From NCBI GenBank assembly GCA_964036195.1, contig OZ038455.1:5287855-5351854 (forward strand): a DNA stretch of 64,000 nucleotides. Reading direction: 5' to 3'. Under the pieces are notes generated by a model that saw only the letters and a list, made by a program, of their open reading frames with translations, was not told the DNA's origin and searched no databases. Every line of letters starts with the position of its first letter. Position 1 is the first letter of the stretch. A program made the position numbers and the translations under genes. This document shows, one piece after another, positions 21,230 to 31,631 of the stretch. The stretch comes from Sphaerolaimus hirsutus (lineage: Eukaryota > Nematoda > Chromadorea > Monhysterida > Sphaerolaimidae).

Positions 21230-21590
21230 TCATAAAATTCTTGTAGGATTCTGCGCGCATACTTTGCGGTCCGCCGAGTATAATGTGACGAGTATAATGT
21301 GATGATGTGATAATGTGATGAGTGATGATCTGATGTAATGTGATGTGATGTTCTCTGTTCATTTTTCAGATGGCATATATAGTTATAGCTGTAAAGTGTG
21401 CAACCTGTAAAGCTGTAAAGCTGTAAAGTTTTAGCTGTAAAGTTATAGCTGTATAGTGTGTAAAGTGTGCTGAATGCGAATGAGCGGCAATGTTCAAAGT
21501 GCGTCATAAAAAATTGGATGCGTGCAAATCTGCAGTGAAGCATCCATCCATGATTAAGGACTGGGTATTTTTTAATTTTCACGATCGGGC
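21230..21590. repeat. ATGTGATG and TGTAAAG word-rich stretch
   Basis: 21250-21290 is a TTTGCGGTCCGCCGAGTATA end. Then ATGTGATGA words repeat to 21352, and AGCTGTAAAG words repeat at 21380-21470. 21470-21590 is shared with 42345-42400 and 43430-43550 (GAATGAGCGGCAATGTTCAA, AAGCATCCATCCATGATTAA). Confidence 0.55.
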
Positions 21591-21599
21591 ACTAGGCAT

Positions 21600-22044
21600 C
21601 GGCTCGGCACCGGCACTTTTCATGTTACATTTCTAATATTTTCTAGCATAACATTTTTCGAAAAAGTGTCCAAATAATAGGCGGCGCGAGGCCCCAACTC
21701 GCGCTTGCGACATAACAATGACATTTTAGCCCAAATTTTACACTTTATTATCAGGTGCCAATCCCATACCCTGTAAAGTGTCCTGTAAAATGTCAAATGT
21801 CATGCAAACTGTCAAACGTCATGTAAAATGACCTGGAAAACGGCAAACGTACGATCGCCATTTTCCAGGGCATTTTACATGACTTTTGGCAGTTTGCATG
21901 ACAATCTACATTTTACTGTGCATCAAAAATCTATTTTGCAGCTGATCATATCGGAGGGATCATACCATATCATATCACACCCTAGGCGCAAGTGACCAAC
22001 CCATAATATGGGAACAGTCCCAAGTCCTGTAAAGTTTCAAATGT
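21600..22044. repeat. Partial GTCAAATGTC-family element and flank
   Basis: 21765-21925 reads CAATCCCATACCCTGTAAAG ... GGCATTTTACATGACTTTTG, the arms of the 26645-26826 type. 21600-21765 is shared with 44070-44160 (TAGGCGGCGCG, GCCCAAATTT). No gene seen. Confidence 0.6.
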
Positions 22045-22468
22045 ACCGTATTTCTCCGTTTATGGCACCCCCCGTGCATAACACCCGGGGTGTTATATAG
22101 TTGTATAGCACCCCGGGGGTGCTCTACAAATGTTCAAAAAATGGCTCAAATTGAATGGTTTGAATACTGTAGTTGGTGCCACTCATTGTAATCCCGCGAC
22201 ACAGCACGTGCACCACGCATATTTTTTCCATTGAATTAGCTGCGCTGCGACCCAAAACAATATGTAGCGGTGTTTGTATTTAGACAATGAGAGAACACGG
22301 TAATTTTTATGCTCTTTTTTGCTGTATTGTTCAGTTGAATGTAAATTCCATGTATAGCACCCCCATTGACCTAACACCCGGGTGCTATACAAGTTTTTAA
22401 AAAGTTCGCTGAAAATTGCTCCGATTTTGTATAACCCCCGGGTGTTAAAAAACGGAGAAATACGGTAG
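22045..22468. mobile_element. MITE, TACCGTATTTCTCCGTTTA / GGGTGTTATA-word type
   Basis: The ends TACCGTATTTCTCCGTTTAT and AAAACGGAGAAATACGGTA are clean inverted repeats. GGGTGTTATA, ATAACACCCGGG and GGTGCTATAC words cluster near both ends. The first ten bases are those of the poly-C family, but the word differs. Confidence 0.85.
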
Positions 22469-22745
22469 AGTCAAATGCAAAGTCAAATGTATAAGATTTC
22501 GATACAAAAACATAAGATTTGGATACACAATTGACACATTGATTTACATTTGACACTTTGCATGACAATTGACATTTGACTTAGCATTTGACTTTACATT
22601 TGACACTTTACATTTGACACTACTTTACACTTTACAGGGACGGGACTGCCACATGGTCAGAGACAGCAGAATGCGGAAATTTGAAAATTTTACCTCGAAA
22701 ACTCCAGAATGCCAGGAGCTATAAGAGAACCACTTACCTTACTTA
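22469..22745. repeat. TTTGACA-word element fragment
   Basis: 22475-22640 repeats CATTTGACA, AGTCAAATG and ATAAGATTTGGATACAC, ending TACAGGGACGGGACTGCCAC. Near copy at 44435-44750. The flank 22640-22740 is also shared with 44750-44830. Confidence 0.65.
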
Positions 22746-23062
22746 CCGTATACTAAATTTTGAGGGGGGTTAAACGATGGGGTATTTCGAGGTGGGGTTA
22801 TTATTTCGCCTGAAATTTTTCGAAATCCCAGTACTAAATTGTTGTTTGAAACATACACAAACGTCGAAAAACGCAACAAAAACAGCCATTTATAACACTC
22901 TATGGACTTTTACACGTGCGTAGACAGTATATAACCGTTTCTAACATAACACAGTCATTGTTTTAAACATGTGTTCTGCGTTACGCATTACGTTCTCTAT
23001 ACAGTAAACTGGGGGGGGGGGGTAGTTCGAGGGGGGGGGGGTATTTCGAGAAAATACGGTAT
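22746..23062. mobile_element. MITE, CTCGAAATACCCC family
   Basis: The left end is degraded (TACCGTATACTAAATTTTGA), while the right end GGTATTTCGAGAAAATACGGTA is intact. The interior has AAACATACACAAACGTCGAA and GTGTTCTGCGTTACGC. Confidence 0.75.
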
Positions 23063-23387
23063 ACCAATAGAAAGCCTGTATTGGAGTACCCCACTTCAAT
23101 TTTGGTTCAGTTTGAAAAAAGTTTTTCAAGATTTTCATTCTTGTTGTTGTTGTTGTTGTTGTTGGTGTTCTTGGGATGAAATCTTTCAAACTGATGTAAG
23201 AAATACCTTCCTCGAAATACCCACCCTCAAAATGGTCACTATCAATTTCTTAGCCCCCCCCCCAAATTGAGTGAAAATGAAACGTAAACGACAAAAGCTA
23301 CTGTTTGTGATCCACGCGAAAGGGCAATGCAAAACAGACGTTAAACAATGACTGTGTTACGTTAGACCCTGATTTATACCAAATACA
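23063..23387. repeat. Microsatellite plus MITE fragment, duplicated at 45405-45690
   Basis: TTTGGTTCAGTTTG.AAAAAGT, then (TTG)n at 23140-23165, then a half copy of the CTCGAAATACCC family. The same order is at 45411-45690. No gene. Confidence 0.65.
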
Positions 23388-24970
23388 TACCGTATTTCCT
23401 CTATTTACCCCCCCCCTTGAATTAACCCCCTCTCGAAATACCCCCAGGTGTTTTCGAGCTGGGGAAAAAATAAACTCCCCCCTCGAAATACCCTCGTCTG
23501 GAATAAAGTACATCATGTAAACAATGTACATGATGTATTAATCGATGCCAATATGCATCACAGCTAGTGATGTAAAAGCGCCATGGCGCTGGCGCTTGGC
23601 GCTAGCGCCAAAGCAAAAAGCGCCATGGCGCTTTTGGCGCTTGGCGCCTTTTTGCTGTGGCGCCATTGGCGCTTGGCGCTGTGCTACCGAGAAGCGCCAT
23701 GGCGCTTTTGGCGCTTGGCGCTATGATGTCGTGGCGCCATTGGCGCTTGGCGCTAGTGTTTTATAAAGCGCCAAAAAAGCGCCAAGTAGTACAAAAATAA
23801 TCATTTTTCTTATCTAAAAAGACCTTGCCTGCATGAGTTACATAAGTAAATGTGTTACTGTAAGTGTGTTATAATACAGGAAGAACAAACCCTCTACTTG
23901 CTTTTTTTGTAAACCATGTCGATGCAATTGCATGGATATTCAAAACTTTTACCAAAAAATGGGCCCGCACGCACTAGTTTTCAAGGACATTTTATGTCAA
24001 CTGGTTTTCATCCCAATTCAAGGCTTGATGACGAGCCGACGAACAGCGTTCAAATGCATAGTTTTGCATTATATTGCAAATGAAGTTGCATTGTTGCTGT
24101 GGTATGAAGTACCTTCCGTATTTCCTCGAAATACACCCAGGGGGTTTATTTTTTCAGGGTGCAAATTTTTAAGGGAATTTCGAGGGGGGCTTATTCGGGG
24201 GGAATTTTTATGAAGGGTTGCAGTAAAGTATAGTTTTTTGTACCCAAAACGTAATTAGATGACCAAATAGGATATATTTTGTTCATATTATCATAGATCG
24301 TTCCATAAACAAGGATGTAAATTTGCAGCTATAAATGTATCATGTTCATTGGATACATTATCTCCTTATTTCAGACGGGGTGTCTTTCGGGGGGGGGGGG
24401 GGGGGTATTTCGAGGAAATATGGTATATGTGTATACAACACTGGATAGTGTTACTTGTCAGCAAGCTTTGAATTGGAATGGGAACCAGTTGACAAACAAA
24501 AAGATAGCACTGCATTTGCATCGCTGCACTTTATGCAGCAAAATTTTTTGGCGCTGGCGCTATTGGCGCTTGGCGCCATCATCCCGTGGCGCCATTGGCG
24601 CTTGGCGCCATGGTCCAGAAAAGCGCCATGGCGCTTTTGGCGCTTGGCGCTATTTTGCTGTGGCGCCATTGGCGCTTGGCGCTCGCATGCCAAAAGCGCC
24701 ATGGCGCTTTTGGCGCTTGGCGCCAAAAGTCTGGCGCTTTTTACATCACTAATCACAGCCACACACGAGACTAGTTTGTGTAGCCATCTCCATTGATACA
24801 TCTAAATATATCCTCTTTTGTCACGTTTATCACCAGTTTTGGGTAGGTAAAAGCCCATCTTTACTACAGTCTGTCTCGATAATTTCTGGGGAAATAATAC
24901 AACCACCCCTCGAAAAAAAACCCTCGAAATTTACTCTCTGAAAAATAATGGGTATTTCGAGGTATAGCTG
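23388..24970. mobile_element. MITE, CTCGAAATACCCC type B, interrupted
   Basis: It starts TACCGTATTTCCTCTATTTA and ends GGGTATTTCGAGGTA. CATCATGTAAACAATGTACATG and CACACGAGACTAGTTTGTGTAG are type-B interior blocks split by the GGCGC element 23565-24751. Confidence 0.75.
23565..24751. mobile_element. hAT-like element, GGCGC-word family, with TSD
   Basis: It starts TAGTGATGTAAAAGCGCCA and ends GGCGCTTTTTACATCACTA. The perfect 8-bp duplication ATCACAGC is at 23557-23564 and 24752-24759. GGCGCTTGGCGC and AAGCGCCATGGCGC fill about 200 bp at each end. A CTCGAAATACCCC MITE (about 24116-24426) sits in the middle. Confidence 0.9.
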
Positions 24971-25186
24971 CGATGTAAATTGGCAGCCATTAAAACATCA
25001 TGTTCATTGCAAACATGATTTATGTACCTTATTTCAGACGGGGGTGTCGAGTGGGGGTTATTTTTTCGGCAGCTCGCTCAGACCTGAGGTATTTCGAAGG
25101 GGAATTTACTCAAGGGGTATTTGGAGCAAAAAAGGTAACATATTGCTCTTCTAAAAAAGCTTCTGTTATGATATACCTGTTAAAAT
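24971..25186. repeat. Type-B CTCGAAATACCCC fragment
   Basis: GATGTAAATTGGCAGCCATT and CATCATGTTCATTGCAAACATGA, then G-rich GGTATTTCGAAGGGG pieces. The ends are not clear. Confidence 0.5.
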
Positions 25187-25653
25187 ACCGTATTTCCTCG
25201 AAATACCCCAGGGGGTTTATTTTTTCAGAGTGAGAGTTTTGATGTAGGGTATTTCGAGGAGGGGGGGGTAATTCAAGGGGGGGTGGTAATTATTTCGCCA
25301 GAAAATTTTTGAAATCCCATTTTTGAAATCCCATTTTTTCAGCACATCGTGGCGCCATTTCTGGCGCCATCGAAAACAATGGCGCCGGGCGCCAAGGGCG
25401 CCATTCGAAACAATGGTGCCAGGCGCCAAGGGCGCCATTCGAAACAATGGCACTAGGCGCCAGATGGCGCCACAAAAAAGGATGCCAAGCGCCAATGGCG
25501 CCATTCCATCACTAGTTACAAACAACAAATTAGTACAGGGAGTAAAAAATTTCTGGCGAAATAATTAGTCACCCCTCGAAATAACCCCCCCCCCCCTCCC
25601 TCAAACTTCACACTCAGAAACAATCAGCCCCGGGGGTATTCGAGGAAATACGG
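25187..25653. mobile_element. MITE, CTCGAAATACCCC family with GGCGC insertion
   Basis: It starts TACCGTATTTCCTCGAAATA and ends TATTCGAGGAAATACGGCA. 25350-25515 is a GGCGCCA-rich insert ending TTCCATCACTA, and GAAATCCCATTTTT is repeated at its left edge. Confidence 0.75.
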
Positions 25654-26026
25654 CAACTTCCCCGTAAAAAACACAACCAATCTTCATGAGTAATGTGCAT
25701 ACACCAGAGTTGGAAAAACGTATTTACGTTTACCCGAAATACCCAGTTATTCGGGTATTTATACTTATGTTTACGTTTACGTTTTCCAAAAATACCATTA
25801 CGTTTTGTTACGTTTTCCTGACCAAAATACCCGGGTACTTGGGAAAACGTAAAAAACTTGTGATCGTTCACACGTGCACATGTTCAAATGGGCTGCACCA
25901 CCTGCAGCCAACAATATTCTTATGTTTTTGCATAAATGTAACATGTATAGGTACATACAAACAAAAAATCGGTATATGAAAAAGTGCCTGCACGTTTGCA
26001 CTTACACATGGAATACTGTGTACATA

Positions 26027-26482
26027 CCGTATTTCCTCGAAATACCCCCGGGGGGTGATTGTTTCATAGTGCTCCCGAGAGGGGGGGGTTAAACGAGGGG
26101 GGGGGTATTTCGAGGGGGTTATTATTTCACAAGAACTTTTTTGAAATCCTAGTACAAAATCGTTGTTTGTGGTGTGCGCTGGGGTAGAAAAATGCATCAA
26201 TAACTGACATGTAAAGACTCCTGTAGACTAATATTAGTACGTAGATGGTATAAACACTGTTCTAATGTGATTCCGACATTGTTTTAACATGTGTTCTGCA
26301 CTATGCAGAACACAAACTGCAGTATTTGTCATGTACGTTCTTTTTACACTCAAATTGGGGGGGGGTATTTCGAGGGGGGGGGGGTGATTGTTTCACAGTG
26401 GTCTCGAGAGGGGGGGTCAAACGACAGTGGTCTCGAGAGGGGGGGTCAAACGAGGGGGGGGGTATTTCGAGGAAATACGGTA
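26027..26482. mobile_element. Nested MITE, CTCGAAATACCCC family
   Basis: The left end TACCGTATTTCCTCGAAATA and the right TTTCGAGGAAATACGGTA are intact. The CAGTGGTCTCGAGAGGGGGG block is repeated in tandem near the right end (26395 and 26424). Confidence 0.88.
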
Positions 26483-26644
26483 TTCATAAATGTGTTCAAA
26501 TGCTGAACACAGAAACCTTATTGTTTATTTGTGGAGCCTTGCGTTAATAAATTTTTTGTGATGAATTCCGACAGCGCCAGTTGCAACAACTGTGAGTAGC
26601 ACACATTTTGAAACTGGTAGGGCGAGTGCAACCTCTGGTGCCAG

Positions 26645-26826
26645 CCAATCCCAGACTCTGTAGGATGCCCTGTAAAATGTTAAATTTCATCCAAATGTCA
26701 AAACTCATGTAAAATGACCAGCAAAATGGCAAAGATTTGCCACCTGCCAGAGCATTTTGCATGACTTAAGACACTTTGCATGACATTTGACATTTTACAG
26801 GGCATTTTATAGGGTCTGGGAGTGAC
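26645..26826. mobile_element. Nested MITE, GTCAAATGTC/TACAGGG family
   Basis: CCAATCCCAGACTCTGTAGG and TTATAGGGTCTGGGAGTG ends, arms with AAAATGACC and GACATTTGACATTTTACAGG, centre at the TTTGCCACC hairpin near 26737. Confidence 0.75.
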
Positions 26827-27043
26827 GCCAGTCATGATGTGTGAAAATAATGGTATTTTCCAAAGCACAATGGCAAATACTGTGTGTAAAAAAAAATTTA
26901 CGTTTACGTTTTATTTTACGTATCCCTTGGTATTTTAAAAATACCTTATGTTTTAGTATTGATACTTTTAATTTGAAAAATGTATTTACGTTTACGTTTA
27001 CGTTTTCCAAAAATACCAGTATTTGCACAACTCTGGCATACAC

Positions 27044-27330
27044 ACACTAGAGTTGGCGAAGCTAGTTGGGTGTTGCTGCTTCATTGGCTGCCCAGTGGCT
27101 CACTGGCTTTCTGTTGGCTCAGCTGTGAAATATTTAAACAGCAAAATGGGAAGAGGGATCACCCGAGGTAATACGGACGGGGCAGGCCTGATACGCACAT
27201 CTGCCCGATACGCACATTTGCCCGTTTTTTTCACTTGACACTTTTTCAAGTGATTTTCGGATATGAGTAAAGTGAAAAAAGTTGCGCAATGACATTAGTG
27301 AACTGTCAGATGTGCGTATCAGTGCACCCC
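27044..27330. repeat. Dispersed duplication of 41119-41400
   Basis: TAGAGTTGGCGAAGCTAGTT through GATGTGCGTATCAGTGCACC matches 41134 onward almost base for base. The right part is a shortened GATACGCACAT palindrome; 41276-41490 has the full one. Confidence 0.85.
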
Positions 27331-27509
27331 CATACGGACTAGGTAATCGGTAATCCACCACCACTGCTTTAGATAGATGGAGTGGGGGTTCAAACGAGAC
27401 TGGCTTTTTGAGACTGAGACTTATGAAATAATAAATGATTACTTTTTATAACATTTTCTGCGTATAACAGGTTCCAAAATCATCTACAGGATGAAATATC
27501 CATACCACT

Positions 27510-27594
27510 GCTGGCGCCCTTTTGGCGCCCTTCAGAGACAGCGCGGCGCCAGGCGCCAAGGGCGCCACGGGAAATGGGCGCCCAGCGCCAATAC
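27510..27594. repeat. GGCGC-word fragment
   Basis: CTGGCGCCCTTTTGGCGCCC and GGCGCCAGGCGCCAAGGGCG blocks, without recognisable TAGTGATG ends. It lies next to the copy 2 reading frame. Confidence 0.6.
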
Positions 27595-27693
27595 TTATGT
27601 CATCATAACAGCAGTCATCTTGGGACCTCTAAGAGCGTGGGCGACTGCGAGCGCGGCCGCGAACATCACAAACAGAAGTGCCACTTTGCCCAT
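27595..27693 (-). CDS. Signal-peptide gene start, copy 2
   Basis: The ATG at 27693 opens MGKVALLFVMFAAALAVAHA, then LRGPKMTAVMMT and a TAA at 27595-27597. It lacks the serine present in copy 1 after AHA and reads to an early stop rather than an obvious donor. A 985-bp hAT-like element separates the ATG from the TATA box, so expression from this promoter is doubtful. GGCGC-word DNA follows at 27510-27590. It is probably a decayed copy of the gene at 19540-19626. Confidence 0.45.
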   Translation of the reverse strand: MGKVALLFVMFAAALAVAHALRGPKMTAVMMT

Positions 27694-27722
27694 GCTTCAC
27701 TCGTGCTTGTGCTTGTCTTGGC

Positions 27723-28707
27723 CAGGGTTGGCAAAATCTCGGAAAAGAATAAAAATAAAATTAAAATAAAATGGAAAATTGAAGAATAAAATAAAATGGA
27801 AAATGTCAAAATAAAAATAAAAATTGTCTAAAAATTCGAATTTTTGTAAAAAAAATTGTAAAATTGTATACAAATTCATATTTTTGTAAAAATTGTATAA
27901 AAATGCATGTTTTTTTGTAAAAAAATTTTCTGGTGTTTATAGTTCAACCTGTTCATTCACGGAGCTGGGGCAGCCCCAAGCCATGTAAAGTGTCAAAATG
28001 TCATATGAAATGGAATGGAAAGTGTCAATTTTCATGAAAATGTTAAGAAAACTGTCAATTGTCATGACAAAAAAAAAAAGCAAGTGGAAACTGTAAAGCA
28101 AATTATATCCAAATCTTATCTTTTGTATCCAAATCTTGTTGTTTTTGTAACTAAATTTTATGTGAACATTTGGATACAAAAACATAAGATTTGGATACCA
28201 AAACATAAGATTCAGATACACAATTTACACTCTGCACGACATTTGTCATAACAATTATACTTTGCTTGACATTTGAGATGCCAATTGACTCTTTACTACA
28301 TTTGTCATGACAATTGACACTTTGCATGATGTTTTACAAATGCGCCCAGCACACCCCAGTAATCCTTCTACTGAAAATACAAACCATGCTTTTCGATAAT
28401 TGTAACTTAACACTTGCAACTAGCTAACAATACCTACTGCATGCAACTTTTGCAAAGTAATGGAAAAATTTGTCACACGTTTTTCATGTTTAGGTCTAAT
28501 TATCACATTTTTCTGACCTTGCATGCAATATTCTGATTTTTTGTAAAATTTCTGTAAAATTTTTGTAAAATGGTCCATTTTTTAATTTTATTATTATTTT
28601 GGGATAAAATAAAATAAAATGAAACGAGAATAAAATTAAAATAAAATACATTTTTATACAATTTTTATACAATTTGTATACAAATGATTTTTATAAAACC
28701 AACCCTG
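27723..28707. mobile_element. hAT-like element, AAAATA-word family, with TSD
   Basis: It starts CAGGGTTGG and ends CCAACCCTG. The perfect 8-bp duplication GTCTTGGC is at 27715-27722 and 28708-28715. Empty sites in the paralogs are at about 19653 and 41539. AAAATAAAAT words lie at both ends. The middle (27960-28340) has the same ATAAGATTTGGATAC and TGACACTTTGCATG words as 4840-5225. Confidence 0.93.
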
Positions 28708-28930
28708 GTCTTGGCTTGTTGCAGTGGGACTGGTTGCGATCGTGGCTTCGATGTGAATGGATCCGCACTGCTTTCGGTTCGCATTTATACCAGCCATTTC
28801 GCCGCATTCGGCCATAAAAAAGTTCGTTATGGATTGTAAGTCTGCCGGCTTAGATGCGCACTTTACAACTTGCCCGATGGATTTTTGTGGCTATGCAGTG
28901 GCTTAGTGAAGTACAGGAGCCATGTTTCTC
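28708..28930 (-). promoter_or_regulatory. Promoter region of copy 2, displaced
   Basis: TTGCAGTGGGACTGGTTGCG through TTTAGTGAAGTACAGG-like sequence matches the upstream region of copies 1 and 3, with the TATA element on the minus strand near 28788. The hAT-like insertion has moved it 985 bp from its exon. Confidence 0.6.
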
Positions 28931-28998
28931 TGAATATCTAAAACCTATATGTCGCTGGGAGAACTGCACACAAAGTATGCCACACGTAAAGTATGCCC

Positions 28999-29062
28999 TA
29001 TGCAAAAGATAGGAGGCCCCAATGCAAAAGATAGGAGGCCCCAATGCAAAAGATAGGAGGCA
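28999..29062. repeat. Tandem repeat, 22-bp unit, about 3 copies
   Basis: ATGCAAAAGATAGGAGGCCC occurs three times in a row at 22-bp spacing. The flanks 28935-28998 and 29063-29290 show nothing I recognise. Confidence 0.85.
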
Positions 29063-29424
29063 CTATCACACGCCTCACTTTTTGCCCGATTCCTGTGTGT
29101 TTTTTCACACAATGCAGTCACTATTTATTAGCACAAGTCCTTTACAGACAGGAACTTCATTGTGTGTGTCTCATTCATGTGTTTTTTTGCACAGTATGAA
29201 GTCACTTTTTATTTACACAGAAATGTAACAATCGACAAAAATCGAAATTTCTGAGGACTTTACCAGTTCAATTCGTCATCAATTTGCAGGAAATCGTTAT
29301 GTCAAAGAGCAAAACAGCGTGGAAATATGGATAGCCGGCCGGGTCGACATCTCGCTCTGGTTTGTTTTTCGGGGTATTTTGCTTGTTTCGATTTGTGGCG
29401 TACCGTTCGCCGTCCCACCCGCAG

Positions 29425-29545
29425 GCCGAGCAACGAAGTGCGCGACGTGACGCTGCACGAGCGCTTTGACGAGTTCGTGTCCGACCTGGACGGCGCCATC
29501 CCCACCGCCAAGGAGGTCATGCGCGCCTGTGTGTTTTGTGCGCAG
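29425..29545 (+). CDS. Possible orphan exon in a GC-rich island
   Basis: A CCCACCCGCAG acceptor precedes an open stretch encoding PSNEVRDVTLHERFDEFVSD and LDGAIPTAKEVMRACVFCAQ, followed by CAG|GTTTGT. GC content and codon use (third-position G/C) stand out from AT-rich surroundings, and the sequence looks like an amphipathic helical protein. I do not recognise the family, and no partner exons were found nearby. Confidence 0.35.
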
Positions 29546-29922
29546 GTTTGTGCTGCTTGGTTTGGGTGGGAAATGGTGGGGAGTACTCGAAGAACCTGTG
29601 AAATGTTGGGTGTAGGGTAGGGTTGGGGAACCGAACCAAACCGAACCGAACCGAGAACCGAGCACTATTTTGGAACCGAGAACCGAGAACCGGAACCGAG
29701 CTTGAGAACCGAGCCGGAACCGAGAACCGGCACTTATACCCGGTACCGAAGTAAATACCCGAAAGAACCAAACTTTTCTAGGAATCTTAAAGTTTTTAAA
29801 CAGCGTTTTTTCAACACCTACATCTAAGCCTTTAAACAGCAGCTGAACATCTTGGTGCGTGTTCAGAATTGCAAAATTTATCTGTTTGCAAAATGATTGC
29901 GCAGGAGCGTTTAATTTGACAT

Positions 29923-30120
29923 ATACTCCAGCAACATTACACCTTACAATGAAATCTACCATATCCCACCTGAATAAAAGAACAAACATGAAAAAATTTC
30001 ATCATATTTATCAAATTGCTTTGATAAATATGATGAATTTTTTTATGTATGTTTGTTTATTCAGATGGGATATGGTAGATTTCGTTGTAAGGTGTAATGT
30101 CGCTGGAGTATATGTCAAAT
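29923..30120. mobile_element. Nested palindromic MITE
   Basis: ATATACTCCAGCAACATTAC and its near complement GTAATGTCGCTGGAGTATAT enclose CTACCATATCCCA/TGGGATATGGTAG arms. The centre is AAATTGCTTTGATAAATATG near 30018. Confidence 0.82.
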
Positions 30121-30437
30121 TATCTCTGGTAGTAGTTTTCATTGGTTTTGTGGCAGTTTTAACCGTAGTTGGCAAAAGTTATTTATGTTTACGTACTACA
30201 TAAATACATTTACGTTCCCTCAAGAAAAAAATACCAGTACTTATTTACTTGTGTACTTTTTGAAAGTACGCGAGAACAGAAAACGTATGTTTGCTTTTAC
30301 ACTTTTTTAAATACCAGTATTATTATAACAACTCCGATTTCTGCATTCTACCATGAAATAATTGAATTGAATATCAATAATAATTGAAGCTGTGATATGC
30401 TCCTGTAGTATGAAATATCCAATCAATGTACTTACAC

Positions 30438-30919
30438 CAGGGGTCTCCAGGATTTTGGCCCTCGCGGGGGCTGGATAGATAGCAAATCGCTCCTCCGGAG
30501 GGATAGATAGCTGAAAAATTTTTCTGGGGGGGGGCTTGGGGGGGGGCTCGCGGGGGCAAAATATAGGTTTTTTCAGTGCATAGAAGACAAAAAGGGGAAA
30601 AAATCGGTAAAAACGGGCTAAAAATGGCTAAAAATAGGTATTTAAACATGTACATAAAATGGTATGATAATTAGGGATTTTGAGCGACAATTTGGACAAA
30701 ATTTCTCAAAAATCGCTCCAGATAGGTAGGTAGCTGAGCGATTTGGGGGGGGGGCTAAGGGGGTAGTAGCAAAATTTTTTACCTCGGGATAGATAGATAG
30801 CTGAGCGGCCTCCGGGATAGATAGATAGCTGAGCGGCCTCCGGGATAGATAGATAACTGACGGATTTGGGGGTGGGGCAGCCCCCCCCCCCAGCCCCCCC
30901 CCCCCCTAGGAGACCCCTG
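30438..30919. mobile_element. hAT-like element, ATAGATAG-word family
   Basis: It starts CAGGGGTCTCCAGG and ends CTAGGAGACCCCTG. The flanks ACTTACAC and ACTGACAC agree at 7 of 8 bases. GGGATAGATAGATAGCTGAG recurs at the right side and TCCGGAGGGATAGATAGC at the left. Confidence 0.82.
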
Positions 30920-31166
30920 ACTGACACATGTAAACTTGGGTATATTGTTTCTCTGTTGTTCAGCCGATTATTACCCGATACCCGGTTATTTTATTACCCG
31001 GAACCGAAATTTTGATCATTTTAGAACCGAAAGAACCGAGTTTAAGAACCGAACCGAGAACCGGAACCGACAATTTTCAGGAACCGAGAACCGATACCAG
31101 AACCGAAATCTTTTGGAACCGAGAACCGGAACCGAAAATTTTGAAATTCCCAACCCTAGTGTAGGG

Positions 31167-31631
31167 TAGGGTTCAAACGATATATCATATCGAATATCGG
31201 ATATAGACCATTTTTTAATATCGAATATCGATATCGAAAATTTTGAAAAAATATCGAATATCGAATATCGATATCGAAAATTTATTGTTATTTGTCTGAT
31301 ACACTTTGATTCATCATGTTTCTCTTCCATTTTCTACCTTTGAGTGATGTAAACCTTGTTACAATAACTTGCACCATTCACATTTCAGTAACGAGATGAT
31401 TAACCATGTATGCAACCACATGAAAATACAATATGCCACTTGAAATATGCCTTGCTATACCAAAAGCAAATCGCAATATCGAATATCGAAAATATCGAAA
31501 TATCGAATATCGACCATTTTTCAATATCGAATATCGATATCGAGGTTCCATATCGTATCGATATCGAATATCGAGTTTCAGAAAAAAATATCGAATATCG
31601 ATATCGAAAAGTCATATCGTTCGAACCCTAT
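31167..31631. mobile_element. ATATCG-word element
   Basis: It starts TAGGGTTCAAACGATATATC and ends CGTTCGAACCCTA. AATATCGAATATCGATATCG strings lie at both ends, with an unrelated 190-bp centre. The flanking octamers do not match (GTGTAGGG, TCAGTGCC). The ends are nearly those of the GATCCC element 32027-32438. Confidence 0.82.

Larger units (their letters stand above)
25705..27035. mobile_element. hAT-like element, ACGTAA version, with TSD and nested MITEs
   Basis: It starts CAGAGTTGGAAAAACG and ends ACAACTCTG. The perfect 8-bp duplication GCATACAC is at 25697-25704 and 27036-27043. The empty site survives at 41108-41146 (GTAATGCGCATACACACG). The word is ACGTAA/TTACGT at both ends. Two MITEs are nested at 26027-26482 and 26645-26826. 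Confidence 0.93.
29618..31158. mobile_element. hAT-like element, GAACCG-word family, with TSD
   Basis: It starts TAGGGTTGGGGAACCG and ends CCAACCCTA. The perfect 8-bp duplication GTGTAGGG is at 29610-29617 and 31159-31166. GAACCGA and AACCGGAACCGAG words fill both ends. Nested elements are at 29923-30120 and 30438-30919, and 30160-30330 has GTACTT/TACGT words. Confidence 0.9.

Noticed and set aside
24342-24801. Long open frames on both strands in the GGCGC element
   Set aside because: They arise from the repeated GGCGC words (ALLALGA-type peptides) and sit inside a TSD-bounded element.
25323-25568. Open frames around 25350-25515
   Set aside because: Same GGCGC-word origin, inside a MITE.
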